60,000 nucleotides of DNA from Diphasiastrum complanatum (GCA_029204225.1 CM055109.1:42753862-42813861), one strand, 5' to 3'; shown: positions 31,152 through 42,710, counted from the first letter of the stretch. Made by a program: numbers and translations. Notes: generated from the sequence alone by a model not told the origin.

Positions 31152-31725
31152 AAGAAAAAGGAGATTACCTTCAGAGATTAGATGGAGACACGGGGAAAAG
31201 TCATAAAAGAATTACGGTATCCTGGGAAAAGGATAAGTATGAAGATGAGACACCTACATCATCCTCGAGCTATACTTCAGAGGATGAAGGACTTCAGTCC
31301 GTAAGGACTGAGGAAGGGGAGAGATTTGTCACATTAAGTATACCTGCATATAGTAATAAAGTAGAATATGTAGATAGAGAAGATTGTGGAGTCCCAGAGA
31401 TTAGTGCTATTATAGGAGATCATACTATAGATAGAATACTAATAGACTCAGGATCAAGTATCAGCTTAATAACTGAGTCAATGGTTAAGGAATTAGGACT
31501 AGAAAAATAGATACAACCTATTACTTACCATGAAATCCATTTAGCAGATGCTTCTAAATGCATACCAATAGGTGAGCTAAAGGGTATTAGTGTAGTTATA
31601 GAAACAGAGACGTTCGTTATGAATTTCTTTGTCAAAAACCCAATAGATACACCACCATATTCAATATTATTTGGAAGACCATGGCTATATCAAGTAGATG
31701 CTATTATAAATTGGTCTACCAAACA
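31152..31725 (+). pseudogene. Gypsy U second retropepsin domain
   Basis: After a stop, frame 31118-31510 contains IIGDHTIDRILIDSGSSISLITE, a normal aspartic protease active site. The chain continues past a TAG at 31508 with IPIGELKGISVVIETETFVMNFF and YSILFGRPWLYQVDAIINW. The protease would cut the Gag-Pol precursor. It is the second copy of a tandem pair with the domain upstream. Confidence 0.85.
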
Positions 31726-32900
31726 AATATTTTTTCCAAACATTCTCACAGCCAGTCCAATAGGGACCTTTTGAGATGGGATGAGGAGTTAGCCAGATTT
31801 ACTGAATCCTGGATCAATTTCATAGAATGCTATGAGATTGACGAGGATGAGAAAATTCCAACAACATTTGAGTCAAGGAAAGTTCTGGGTGGAACTAGAG
31901 CAAGCCTGACCAAATGAATGGTAGATAAGACAGATTATGTAGAAATATAAATCAATAAAGTTAAAATTTTGAATTTTTATAAACGCCAGTCAAACCAGGA
32001 ATGTGAAGAGTATAAATTACTTCTTCAGAAATATCAAAATGTATTTGCTTGGTCGATGGATGATTTAATAAGAATACCAGTTAAATGGGAAAAAAATCGA
32101 ATAGATCTTATTCAGGGAACAATACTTGTTAGACAGTGCCAATATAGATTAAATTCAAAGTATTCATTGTTAGTTTAAGACAAATTAGATAGGTGTCTTA
32201 GAGCAGGTATTATATATCATGTTCTAAGCAGTGAGCGGGTGTCACCAATAGTTATAGTACCTAAGAAGAAGACAGACAAGATTAGAGTTTGCCAAGATTT
32301 TAGGAAACTAAATGCTGCTACAGCAAAAGATTATCATCCTCTGCCTTATACAGATACTATTCTTGATCAGGTAGCTGGTCATGAACGTTATAGTTTTTTA
32401 GACAGATTCTCGGGTTATAATCAAGTTTTTATTAAGGAGGAAGATAGATCCAAGACCACTTTTACCACTGATTGGGGGACGTACGCGTATACGCAAATGC
32501 CGTTTGGTCTTTGAAATGGACCTGCCACATTCCAATGTATGATGACAAACATTTTTCAAAAAAATTTACGAAAGTTTTTAGAAATTTTCATGGACGTCTT
32601 CTGTGTCTATTCATCAACTAAAGGCCATTTAGACGCATTAGAGAAGACATTGAGAGATGTCAAGAGACATCTCTTAAATTACATCCGACCAAGTGTTATT
32701 TTGGGATGAGAGAAGGCATCCTGTTAGGACATAAAATTTTGAAAGATGGCATTCAAGCCGACATCGAAAAAGTAAAAATGATTTTAGAGTTATTAGAACC
32801 AACTAATCTACGAGAGCTTAGAGGATTTCTACGACACGTAGGATATTATTGTAGAATAATTAAGGATCATGCCATAGTAGTAACTCCTCTTTTTTAAGAA
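31726..32900 (+). pseudogene. Gypsy U reverse transcriptase
   Basis: Pieces at 31681-31917, 31969-32178, 32239-32514 and 32706-32897. Motifs in order: YQNVFAWSMDDL; SPIVIVPKKKTDKIRVCQDFRKLN; HPLPYTDTILDQVAGHERYSFLDRFSGYNQ; MPFGL; GPATFQCMMTNIFQ; EIFMDVFCVYS; and NLRELRGFLRHVGYYCRII. The active-site pair Asp-Asp is Asp-Val here (FMDV), so the enzyme is dead even apart from the stops and frameshifts. The order of domains and the LRELRGFL motif place it in Ty3/gypsy. Confidence 0.9.
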
Positions 32901-33506
32901 AATCTATTGAGTATCATTGGTCACAAGACCATCAACAAGCTTTTGATAAGTTAAAACAGTCATTAGTAGAAGCGACTGGAGTTAGACCTCCAGATTGGGC
33001 TAGAAAGTTCCATGTATATGTAGATACCTCATCATTTGCAATAAGTGTAGTGCTTATTCAAAAAAGATGGCCAAAATATAGATTACCCAATTTATTATGC
33101 GGGTCTTGCAGCATCAGAAAAGAACTATTCTGCTACAGAGCGTGAAGCACTAGGAATGATTTATTCAGTAAAAAAATTTATACATTATCTTTTTGGATAC
33201 CCTTTCATTTTTCATGTAGATCACTATGCATTGAAACATTAAGTGAATAAATCTGACCTTTTGGGTAGGGTAGCTAGATGGGTATTGTTATTAGATGAGT
33301 TTAATTATGAAGTAGAATTAAGAAGAGACAAGGATCATCAAAATGTTGATTATATATCCCGCCTCCAAACGAAAAATCAGTTTGATCCCATTTTTGATGA
33401 ATTTTTGGATGAACATATAATGTGTATTCAATCGGAAACATCAATTTATATGGACATTATTAACTTTTTACAGGACCAGATTTATCCTGATCATTTTAAT
33501 GAATAG
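32901..33506 (+). pseudogene. Gypsy U RNase H
   Basis: Starts in degraded sequence (EYHWSQDHQQAFDKLKQSL, HVYVDTSSFAISVVLIQ), passes an SATEREALGMIYSVKKFIHYLFG segment, and ends in frame 33243-33506 with LLDEFNYEVELRRDKDH and VDYISRL, the usual gypsy RNase H end. Multiple frameshifts are present. Confidence 0.85.
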
Positions 33507-33815
33507 CAAAAAACTGTTTTCCTTTCAAAAGTAGGACCTTATACGATTCTAGATAAAATATTGTATAAATTAGGAGCCGACGATAGCCTTCGCCGATGTT
33601 TAGAACCAACCAAGATGACCACTGTAATAAGTGCATTACATGAGGAAGATCTGAGGGGTCACTATGCTCTTAAAATACTACAAGAAAGATCCTTAATGCT
33701 AAATATTGGTGGCCTACGTCTATAGAGATGTTAAATTATTCATTCAAAAATGTGATGCATGTTAGAGGATGGAGAAACCCAACTCCCTGTCCAGCGCTAG
33801 GACCAGTCTACACAA
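33507..33815 (+). pseudogene. Gypsy U integrase stub (zinc domain only)
   Basis: Reads LYKLGADDSLRRCLEP, ALHEEDLRGHYAL, YWWPTSIEM and FIQKCDAC-like sequence, meaning the His-His-Cys-Cys zinc region of integrase. The catalytic core with its Asp-Asp-Glu should follow but is absent. The sequence passes directly to an unrelated frame at 33816. Confidence 0.75.
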
Positions 33816-34983
33816 ATGGATGAGCCAGCCAAAGATACGTCATATAAGGCCATCCAGACAGATATTGTTTTTAAGCAAATCCAGAAAGATCAAGAGATCC
33901 ATACTAACTCTGAGGATGTTGGGAAGCCAAAATCATTCAGTGACAAAGCTGCTGCAGACCAACCAACAGCTCTAGCCATCATTCCGCAACAGGCCGAAGC
34001 ATCACAAAGTGGAGTTGTTGAGAGGAAAAACAAGGTAGTGTATTCACTGCTAAGGATAGAATTTCAGACATTCTAGTAGGAACTAATCTTTTTTCTTCCA
34101 CCTTTCTATAGTCCAGATTTCCAATGGAGAATGGATTATCTTCTTTTACCAAAACTTCTTGGCTATACTAAAGAACAATGGAAAAGCCCTTGGACTTTCT
34201 CTAATCTAAACACTTTTTGGGCCAAGCTAACAGTGCACCAAAAAGGTATTCTTGCTCTTGCCATTGTTCAGAAAGTTCAATGTGCAAATTAATTATATCC
34301 ATGTTGTTATAGGATCTTTGTATATATATATATCCTAGAGTATCTAAAAACATTTGAAAATAATAATTTTCCTGTTCTAAATGAGTATCAAAATAAGCTA
34401 GACTCAATTAACATTTTTGATGTTAAAGAAGTTGTTCGTAGCCCTAATCCAATTCCTTCTAGATTCTCCAGTCGAATGTTATTCCCTGATATGTAGAAAA
34501 TCTACACATATTGGGAAGCTAACTATTCTCATTATTTGGAGGAAGTTAAAGCAAATAATATACTTCGCTCCACTAATCCAATAAGTAGACCATACCATAC
34601 TTACAATTATGTAAATATTGGTTCTCTCATTTCCTATGCACTTCTATCCATTCAACAATTGTACAATAAAGAGAAATTTCCAGAAAATACATATGCAACT
34701 CTCTCACTAACTGTCCCTTCTGCTGAGATGTCTGTAATCTTGTCTGAGGACAGTTGATACACTCATCTTGTAAATAATACATTGATCGACAACCTTCTTG
34801 CACTATTGGGCAATGAGAGGTTATTCAAATTTATCTTTTCAGGAAGATTACAATCAGACGAATAACTATTTTCTTGCTACAAAAGGGATGACCCTAGAAC
34901 AAGTTAATGAAGAAAATGAAGCCCAAGCAAAAGCCATTTTCCATAGAAAGCTAGCCATCAGGAAGCGACAAAGGCAAATGTAA
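33816..34983 (+). pseudogene. Gypsy U post-pol ORF, function unknown
   Basis: Several frames with a few stops give a chain of about 350 residues: 33816-34076 (Gln/Lys-rich), then LLLPKLLGYTKEQWKSPW, then frame 34536-34757 (RPYHTYNYVNIGSLISYALL), then NNTLIDNLLALLGNERLFKF, and a coiled-coil-like end at 34798-34983 (EQVNEENEAQAKAI with a basic tail). It lies where Athila/Calypso-type elements carry an extra envelope-like frame. I see no clear signal peptide or membrane span, so I do not call it an envelope. It could also be captured host sequence. Confidence 0.5.
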
Positions 34984-35011
34984 GAAATTTGTTTGCGAGC
35001 CGCTGCACAGT

Positions 35012-35025
35012 TGAGGAAGGGGATA
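35012..35025 (+). other. Polypurine tract of U
   Basis: GAGGAAGGGGATA lies directly before the LTR start TGTGG. Confidence 0.8.
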
Positions 35026-35804
35026 TGTGGAGCCTCATGATCCCACATTATCCAAAATTATTGTTTTATATTGTAAAAGTTTTCAATTTTCATACATGTG
35101 AATGTGCTATAGTGCCTAAATTCATGTAAAGGCCTATTTGCATTTTGTAAATTCACTTTTAGATTAGAACTCGCAACATTTTGTGCAATGTTCGATCTCA
35201 ACTGACATCTTAACGGTTGGTAAACGACATTGAGGCCAATGATCATTCCTATAAGGTCGACACTTTGTGCCATTGTATAGACGCACAGATTTGATTATTA
35301 CTAGAGAGAATTTTTATAAGCTTGAGCATTCTTTTCCTCTACCATCTCTTACAACATTACTTCTTATCAATTGAGCGAATACAATCTGAACGATCTGTAA
35401 TTGTTGTGATACTTCTTTGTGTCACACATACTTTTCATTTCTTATTGAATTTCAGTTACTCTAACGTGAATTTTCAAATGTCAGTTTGATGAATCTATTT
35501 GCTAGTTGATGTCTGATCTGATTGCTTATTGTTATCCTAAGAGCCTGAAAGATAAAGTAACCTTTATAATCACAGATCTTGACCAAATCGTTTCACCATT
35601 GGTGTTTCTGCATGCCAATTTACCCAAATATCTTTGGATAACGATATATTCATTGTGAATATTACACATCACATACCATTCACCATCTTACATACACTTA
35701 TCATATAAAAGAAGAGATTATTCTCTCTCTTGGGAAATGATCAAACTTTTTATACTACTTAATTCATTGGTTTTGTGAAAATCTATAATGACTAGGCCAC
35801 CACA
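35026..35804 (+). repeat. 3' LTR of U
   Basis: 779 bp with perfect 5-bp inverted ends, TGTGG and CCACA. From about 35210 to its end it matches 48737-49541 in opposite orientation, which there is followed by an Asp-tRNA primer site. Confidence 0.88.
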
Positions 35805-37300
35805 TGGAGTGTGGAGAAGCTTGGTCGTTTCAAGAGGCATTCTATCTCACAAATATTTTCAACATCTCCGAGGTGTGATAAGAGTTTGACAGAAGAATCT
35901 TTGGCAAGCTCAATGGGGACATCTATCATGTATTGTCTGATAAAGAGAAAGGTAACGTGTGCTTTGATTGCATCTCTAGCAAGTTTTAACCACATGAAGA
36001 AGGCATTCATTTGGTTTTGGAGGGATGCACTAGGAAATAACTTAGCTAGGCTATTCATCATATACCAAATTGCGTGGGAAAATCAAATAAAAGACGAGTT
36101 ATGTTTGCATTTATCACCACATCTACATTTGAAAATGGTCGCTTCCAATTCCAGATTTTAGCTTGGTGAAGGTTCATTCTATTGAAGTTAGTTTCAAAGT
36201 GTCCTCTAATTCTGGCTTACGTTTGCTTGGGAGGGCAACAAGAGGGTTTGAATTTGTTCATGCGAATAACAATATTGAAGGCTACAGGTGTCTCAAGAGA
36301 TGGATTTTTGTGTAGTACGACAAATTTGCAGACTTCTATTTCTTTTTTAATGTGATGAGACATTAAGATCCAAAGATAAAAAGGAACAAGTGCAAGGAAA
36401 TTAACGGTCGAAAGGCTCCAAAGTCTATATGTGGTAAGTGTGGATTTGAATTCAATGGTTCGGTTGGGTACAAAGGGGATTTGGCAGGCTTTTGATTGAC
36501 AGAACTCATAGGAAGACTGGTCACCAATGTCACAAACATCTTGTGAAAACAACTCTAGTTGAAAAGCACTGTCCTCATCAAGGCCATCCAAACAAACTAA
36601 AGGGTGTGGTGATAAAGGAGCATTAAGGGTAGTAGAAGGAGTATCAGCGGTTACCATTCTCTTTTTTCAAGCAAGCAAAATCCTTTCTAAGATGCAGATT
36701 GTAAAACTTTGTTTGCCAAAAAGATTCTCTACCAAACTCAGAATATCCTTTTTTTTTAACAAACTCCATGTAAATTTTAACCTAGTCCAAAGTTTCCAAA
36801 AGATCAGTCAAGCACAAAACCTTATCCGCAGGTCTAGCAAAAGAACAAGTAGCCCTATCAATGTCAATAATAAAAGGATGCATCAATACGACCTTTTTCA
36901 TACAACAAATAAGCATATGTATAAAATGTTTAGGTGGATGAAGGGGCTCCCCATAACCCAAAGAAGCAGCATCTTGAAACCATCCTGTGGACTAAAACAT
37001 GAAAACAGACCTTTGTTAGCTTATGAACCGGATAAAAGATAAGGGTTTAGTACTATTCCAACCAAGGAATAGTCGGAGTTACACCACAAGGATGCAAAGA
37101 AAGAGTTACACAGTTTCACATAGTTCCTTTTGACAAAGCAAGACCAAACCCTTTGAAGCCTTTATTTATAATCCAACAAAGATAAACTACAGTTGAAAGT
37201 AAAATATAGTACTGAAAAAGCACCATATCGCATAACCACTTTCAAAACATCCAATTGATACCTGCCACCATCCCACAACACAAAACCGCACGAGTTAGTA
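35805..37300. other. Unassigned spacer between U and transposon
   Basis: Two open frames stand out, 35811-36161 (plus, 116 codons) and 36217-36657 (minus, 146 codons). Neither matches a family I recognise, and no supporting start or splice context is seen. It is probably decayed repeat. Confidence 0.5.
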
Positions 37301-37305
37301 TATTT

Positions 37306-37331
37306 GGGGGGGGGGGGGGTGGGGGGTGGGG
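37306..37331 (+). repeat. Poly-G tract
   Basis: Fourteen G, then T, six G, T, four G. It could form a G-quadruplex and is a likely sequencing or assembly weak spot. Confidence 0.9.
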
Positions 37332-39164
37332 CTAGGTGTCATAGCCATTAGAAAAAATATGAGCTCAAAATGGGCCCTCTAAGAAATTTTACTTTAGAGA
37401 GAGGTTACGTAGAGAGAGAGTGCGAACCGGTAACTTTTGGTCGTCGTTTTTTGAGTTTTCGACCTTGCCCAACATTTAACTGGTATGGTTAACTTCAGAC
37501 AAAAGTTAGTTAAGCATGAGATGAAATAACTTCTCTACATGCTCGTTCCAAAATTTGGGACTAGAGCTTTAAGACTGAAAATCTTGGTGTGCTCAATGCA
37601 AAAACTGAAGCAGGAGTAGCAAGATTTTTGAAATCACTATATGCTTATAGTGAAATATGAGGCTGAACGATTTTTGAACGCGACATAAACATTACAAAAG
37701 TAAGGTATGCTAGATCTATTCATGTTGATTTACTATAGTTTGAAGCATTTACGGATTGTAGCTTTCAACAATGGCAATGTTCCATTTGCATGTTGCTCTT
37801 CCTATGGATCGGACTCCAATCATTAAGAAAAAATTGAAAGTTGTAGAGAATGATGCTGCAATAGTTAGAGAATTGAGAATGAATAATCATATGAATATAG
37901 ATTTGTGGGTGGATGGATCAATTTATCCTAATGATTCAGCTACCAATTTGTGTCCAGATTTTAAGTCCATAACTCATCTTCTCATATTTGTATGTGAAAG
38001 AAATAGCAGATTACTTGAATATTGTCAAAGGTTGTGTGATATTGGAATGCATAGCATATCTTGTCTTAATCGGCAATTACAATTCGCTAATCAACAATTG
38101 CAATGTGCAAATCAGCAATTGTTTCATTATGTGCAACACACTAGTGCTGAAAACAATGCACTCAAGAATGCTATGTCAGAGTTGAATGCTACAGTCACTA
38201 TTCTTCAGGGATCAAACCAAGAAATGTTAGAATCCATGGAAAAGTTGCGATTCGAGAGTTTAAAATCTGTTGTTGATATAAAAGTTATCAAAAAGACGAT
38301 GATGAAGAGGAAAAGAAAGAGAGTACCGATGAAGAATATTGATGACTTATCTATACATAGCGACAATCAGAAAAAAGAATTTGAGCATTCAAGTATGTAT
38401 TCATATAAACTGTTTATTTGATTTGTATGTCATTTAGGTTTGATTTGCACTCAATAACATGGATTATTTATTTATTAAACATAATTTGAGTTTCATATAT
38501 TTGTTGCAGATCATGTTTGGTGGCAAAGTACTATTTAACATATTGTTTATGCATTGGATTATCTTTAAGTCATGTTTTACCAAGAAAGCTAGCAAAGGAA
38601 ATGATGAAAAATGCTTGGTTTGAAAAAAAAAAATGAAATTGCAGAGACTATTTTGATTAAGGTTCAATCATACTTGAATGCAAATGTGATACAAAGTGCA
38701 TGTGATGTTTCTAGAATTAGCAAAAATGCCTATTCTACTTTTTCTAGAATAGCTAAAGAAGCTTTTTTCCAAGTGATGGTGAAGAAAACTTATCTTCCGC
38801 ATCCATATCAAGTAAGATTAGCAAGAAATTATTATAATGACGGAATGTTCAAATTACTTGGCCAACCACTTCGTATAACTGAATTATGTAAATCAGAATA
38901 TGGTGAGCTCAATTACAACGATTGCAATAATATTTTTCTTGATATTGAAAATGTTCTAAAATACATTATTCGATTCTATAAACTAGACGAACATCAAGTA
39001 AATGGAAATATCATTATTGTAATAAAATTGGATGAATCTATAATCATCAAAGCTCAAAAGTTGGAATGAGTGAGTGTCACTTTGATGAACAAAGTTTAGA
39101 TACAAATGATTGAACGTTTAGTGTTCAATCGAAAAATCACATATGGTGGTTGGTGGCATTCCAG

Positions 39165-39259
39165 GTATACATTTCAATTTTTATTTAGAATATTGTTATT
39201 AACATTTCATACCTTGCCAGTTTTTATTGACATGTCATGCATTACTAGCTTCTCTGCAG
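39165..39259 (+). other. Intron in transposase
   Basis: 95 bp, donor CAG|GTATAC and acceptor CTGCAG|GTG. Joining gives ...WLVAFQVLKEDHK... in one frame. Confidence 0.65.
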
Positions 39260-40054
39260 GTGTTGAAAGAGGACCATAAAATACTTTCATGGATATTTTC
39301 AAGAGCAAATTATGGCGAGATTATAAAGAGACATTTGGAGAGTGGGAAATTTACAATCGAAAACCATGGAAGTTTTCAAATTGAATGGCACCTTGCAGGA
39401 GATTTGAAAACATTAAAATGTATGTATAATGTCTCTCATGGGGCAACATCAAAACATCCATGTCTTTATTGCATGAAGGATTGCTTTTGGGATAACACGA
39501 GAAGCTGAAGATCCAAATATGAAAAGTGTTCTGCCAATTCCATTAAAAAATGTTCACATATGCACATTGCATGCTGAGGTTTGTATTATTGAAAAACTTA
39601 TTTACTTGCATATTCTAGTAGCATGGAATCATAAACTGGAGTTTGTGGCTAAAGCAACAATTTGGAGGTTGGAAATAGTTTTGTCAAATGCATTTTACAT
39701 AAAGAGAATGTCACGATTGAAAAAAGTGACAAACTCTCCGAAAAAAAAAGAAACGTTCCTTATAAGACATCAATTGGAGGTGCTAAAGCAAGAAGATTCT
39801 TATCCAATCACACATGCAAAGAATCAAGTGTCAGATACGAAATTTGGAGAGAAATTGCTCAAGCCACACGAACATTGGAAGAAAGTAATCGAGTGGAAAA
39901 GGGACAAGTGTGGACCAACTTAGACAAACTCATAGGAGTTATCAAGAAAGAAAACCTATCATCAGAAGATATGAGGACTTTGCAAAATCATTGCACCACA
40001 TTTGTAAAATCTGTACATGACTGTTGGAGAAAAGACAACGTTACTCATTACATG

Positions 40055-40143
40055 GTGCCAATCTATATCGTTATTTGGTACTTATCTCATTCAAGCTTAT
40101 ATTTTTTTGTACTGTTGTAACTAATCAAAACTCTTGTTTGCAG
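40055..40143 (+). other. Intron in transposase
   Basis: 89 bp, donor ATG|GTGCCA and acceptor TTTGCAG|CACATC. Joining gives VTHYMHILLHHATYF in one frame, whereas reading through gives unrelated residues. Confidence 0.65.
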
Positions 40144-40449
40144 CACATCCTTCTTCATCATGCAACTTATTTTGCAAAGAAATATGGGAGCTTAAGTATC
40201 TGGTCATCACAAGGCATGGAAAAATCTCATTGGCAAGGAAGGGGAGCATTTCATAGAGCTACAAATTATGGAGGACACAATTCAAGAAATAAATATTTAG
40301 TTCAACTTTTTTCAGTGGTTTTATAGAAGAGCACAATTTAGATATCAAGCTAAAAACTTGCCAAATGTTACAATTTTTCAAAAGGCATTCAAATTCATAA
40401 CAAAAGAGAGATCCTTATAATATATCAAAAATCTATTACAGAAAATTGT

Positions 40450-41157
40450 TTAATTATCATCATCATCCTCTTCAAGATTCAGATGGATGGTATTGTCATG
40501 AAGGAATAATCTCCTTTCATATGGATCCAAAAATTCTAAATTTTTGCTTTTGCTCATATCAATGTAACTAGAATAAAGGGCCATTGTAGATGATCTTTCT
40601 ATAGTCTCATTGGGAGTATAACCTAATATTTTAATTGCCAAATCTCTTTTCACAAAAATTATTTTATATGTCCCTCTTGTGTACTTGTGGCCTCCTAAAC
40701 AAACTGATAATGATTTGATGGCCATAATGATAGTGATTGCATATGGATTAAAAGATGAATGATATATACAAATCTCATTATTATGAAAGTTTTTCAAATA
40801 ATGAGATAGAGACACATCCTTTCTCTCGGCTGATACACCTCGGACACCTCCATGTCTCATACCAAAGGCATTTATCTCAATAGCATCCTGTAAATGAGTA
40901 AAATAAATAAATTTAGAATGATACATCACATTGCAAACTCATACTTCAACACAGTATCTGAAATAAGAAAACTGAACAATATCAATACCAATATAATATC
41001 TATGTACCAGATAATAATCATCGTATTCAACGACGTTTGCTCTGCTAATGTCATGTCCTCCAATGGCCTCTACATTTTCGGAGGGGATATACCGAGTCCT
41101 CGGGGGATAATTTTTTTGAAATTCCAAAAATTCCTCTTCTGTAGGCAGTCTTTTCAT
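40450..41157 (-). CDS. Second gene of the transposon, two exons, function unknown
   Basis: Exon 1 at 41008-41157 (MKRLPTEEEFLEFQ... to EYDDYYL) and exon 2 at 40450-40887 (DAIEINAFGMRHGGVRG... to an Asp-rich LNLEEDDDDN end). They join in frame over a 120-bp intron with GT and AG ends, giving about 195 residues without a stop. It runs towards the transposase and ends about 30 bp from its stop. No known domain is recognised. A convergent second gene in a DNA transposon may encode a DNA-binding or regulatory partner, which is inference. An upstream start exon may lie at 41863-42033. Confidence 0.55.
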
Positions 41158-41464
41158 AGGCTTTAGATTTTTTAATCATGGCCTCCAAGGCCACATTTCC
41201 AGATTTCTAATTGCCATCTTTATCATAATCTATCTCAATTTCAAGGTCACTATATGTGTAATCAACAATGTCAAAATTTTTGATAAATTTTGTCAAAAAT
41301 TGAGAGGATTTTATCCTCTCTCAAATTCAAAACATTTTCTATATCATTAAATGAAATATAACTATCATTATTTATAAAATATAAGAGAATATCGAATAGA
41401 GTTAATTGATTAACATGAGATGCAGATGAGAATCAAAGAGGATTATAGAACAAGGAAGAGTTTT

Positions 41465-42033
41465 CTAATAATCTGAAGCCATAAATGCTTCAGCTTCAAC
41501 CCCTATATCAGTATTTACATCATCTACATCAACTGAAGCAAATGCAGATGCTTCAATCAATGGAGCAGTAGAAGATTTAACAGACTCATCATCTAGAATT
41601 TTAGTAGATATGTAAAAGACAAAAGCCATTCCTTTGATTAGAAGGCGATATTTTCTTTTGTGGATACCACAAAATATATTTCTTTTGAAATGGTCATGCA
41701 GGTTAGAGTACTTTTGATTGTGTTTATGCTTAGAGGATGGTTGGGAATGCACATGGTCCTGAGAATGAACGAAACAAAAACTATCTATATCTTGAACATG
41801 AGTACTAATAATCAGAGAAAAATTATCAAGAAGAAAAATTAAATTATAACAATTCTTATAAACTAGCTTATCGATATCGAAGGGAGATAACACAAGATTT
41901 TTGATTCTATGTCTTTGTTGAGAGGAGATAGATTCTCAAGCCACTCTTGATTATATTCTTCGGGCTCCTCACGAGCTCTTCTCCTAGATGATCTCCCACT
42001 TGACTTTCCACTTGACCTACCACTTGAAGACAT
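41465..42033 (-). pseudogene. Upstream exon candidates of the second transposon gene
   Basis: A 56-codon frame opens with ATG at 42031-42033 and is Ser/Gly/Arg-rich (MSSSGRSSGKSSGRSSRRR), then acidic, ending at 41863. A second frame (41465-41893) overlaps it in another phase and contains His/Ser-rich and acidic parts. Both are on the strand of the two-exon gene downstream. They may be its N-terminal exons after splicing or frameshift, but the joins are not resolved. Confidence 0.35.
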
Positions 42034-42264
42034 TGTATCAAAGAAAAACTTTAAAAGTTAGAAAGTAGTGGAGAATGGGAGTGAAAGAGTAGTGAAGAGT
42101 GTTAGATTAGAAGAGTAATCAAAGCCATTTTCATATCTTGATAAGCTTCCATGGTACAAGACTCTACTAGCTAATAGAGTAATTGTTTTCTTGTTTTGTA
42201 AATATCAAATTTTCATACTTAGGTCACTGATATTTTATCCTATCACTTAGACTAATTCTTCCAC
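42034..42264. other. Spacer
   Basis: AT-rich and no gene seen. It may hold the promoter or edge of the transposon. No terminal inverted repeat was found. Confidence 0.5.
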
Positions 42265-42459
42265 ATGGATTCCCAAGGGAAAGCCAGTCCTATCATGGAC
42301 AAGCTTGATGGAGCCAATTACCATCTGTGAAAATTTAAGATGAAAACTGTACTAATGGCAAAAGAATTGTTTGATGTTGTTACAGGTGCAAAAGGGAAAC
42401 CCGAAGCGGACAACGCGACAAATGCCAGATGGAATGACAAGAAAGCAATAGATCAATAG
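42265..42459 (+). pseudogene. Copia gag N-terminal fragment
   Basis: Opens ATG: MDSQGKASPIMDKLDGANYHL, a stop where relatives have Trp, then KFKMKTVLMAKELFDVVTG and a stop at 42457. It clearly resembles the starts of the gags at 17053 and 46654. No further element parts adjoin it. Confidence 0.8.
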
Positions 42460-42610
42460 CAAGCAAGAGCAATAGATTAGAAAGAGATTGCAAGCAATAG
42501 CATGAGCAAGATCACTAGCAAGGAAGAGCAACCAAAAGCAAGCAAGCAAGCAAGCAAGATCTATAGAGCTTAGAAGAGCAATAGCAAACAAGAGTACTAA
42601 ACACTAGATT
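42450..42610 (+). repeat. AGCAA-rich low-complexity stretch
   Basis: AGCAAG and AGCAAT words repeat irregularly, with a pure run of AAGC units near 42537-42557. Confidence 0.8.
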
Positions 42611-42691
42611 AGGAAAACCACTAAAACTTGAAAGCAAAAGAAGAGGAGCAAGAATGCTCGTGAAAATGTGATTTTATTGGCATTCAAGTTT

Positions 42692-42710
42692 TGCGTGGAT
42701 TATCCACGCA
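42692..42710. repeat. 19-bp perfect palindrome
   Basis: TGCGTGGATTATCCACGCA, arms of 9 around one base. Two more CCACGC-type half sites follow within 50 bp. Confidence 0.85.

Larger units (their letters stand above)
37771..40420 (+). pseudogene. DDE-type DNA transposase with introns, decayed
   Basis: Order: a 216-codon N-terminal frame (37771-38421) with a Gln/Asn/Leu coiled-coil and a basic KRKRKR stretch; an intron starting near 38392; a helical part (38611-39069) ending in VIKLDES, a candidate first catalytic Asp; KNHIWWLVAFQ; an intron at 39165-39259; HLAGDLKTLKCM (candidate second Asp) followed by CLYCMKDC; HICTLHAE; an intron at 40055-40143; HILLHHATYFAKKYGSL; and GMEKSHWQGRG (candidate Glu), ending at about 40420. 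Frameshifts lie in an A-run near 38630, near 39508 and 39660, and in a T-run near 40310. An Asp, then GD with C-x-x-C, then distal His and Glu recalls CMC/RAG-like transposases. The exact family is not identified. Confidence 0.6.

Noticed and set aside
33816-34983. Calling the U post-pol ORF an envelope gene
   Set aside because: The position fits Athila/Calypso-type elements, but no signal peptide or membrane span is visible.
29078-35804. U as an integrated plant pararetrovirus
   Set aside because: It has LTRs with TGTGG/CCACA ends, an Asp-tRNA primer site, a polypurine tract and an integrase zinc domain, which identify an LTR retrotransposon.
36217-36657. 146-codon minus-strand gene
   Set aside because: No recognisable domain and no splice or promoter support. 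It is only possible coding.
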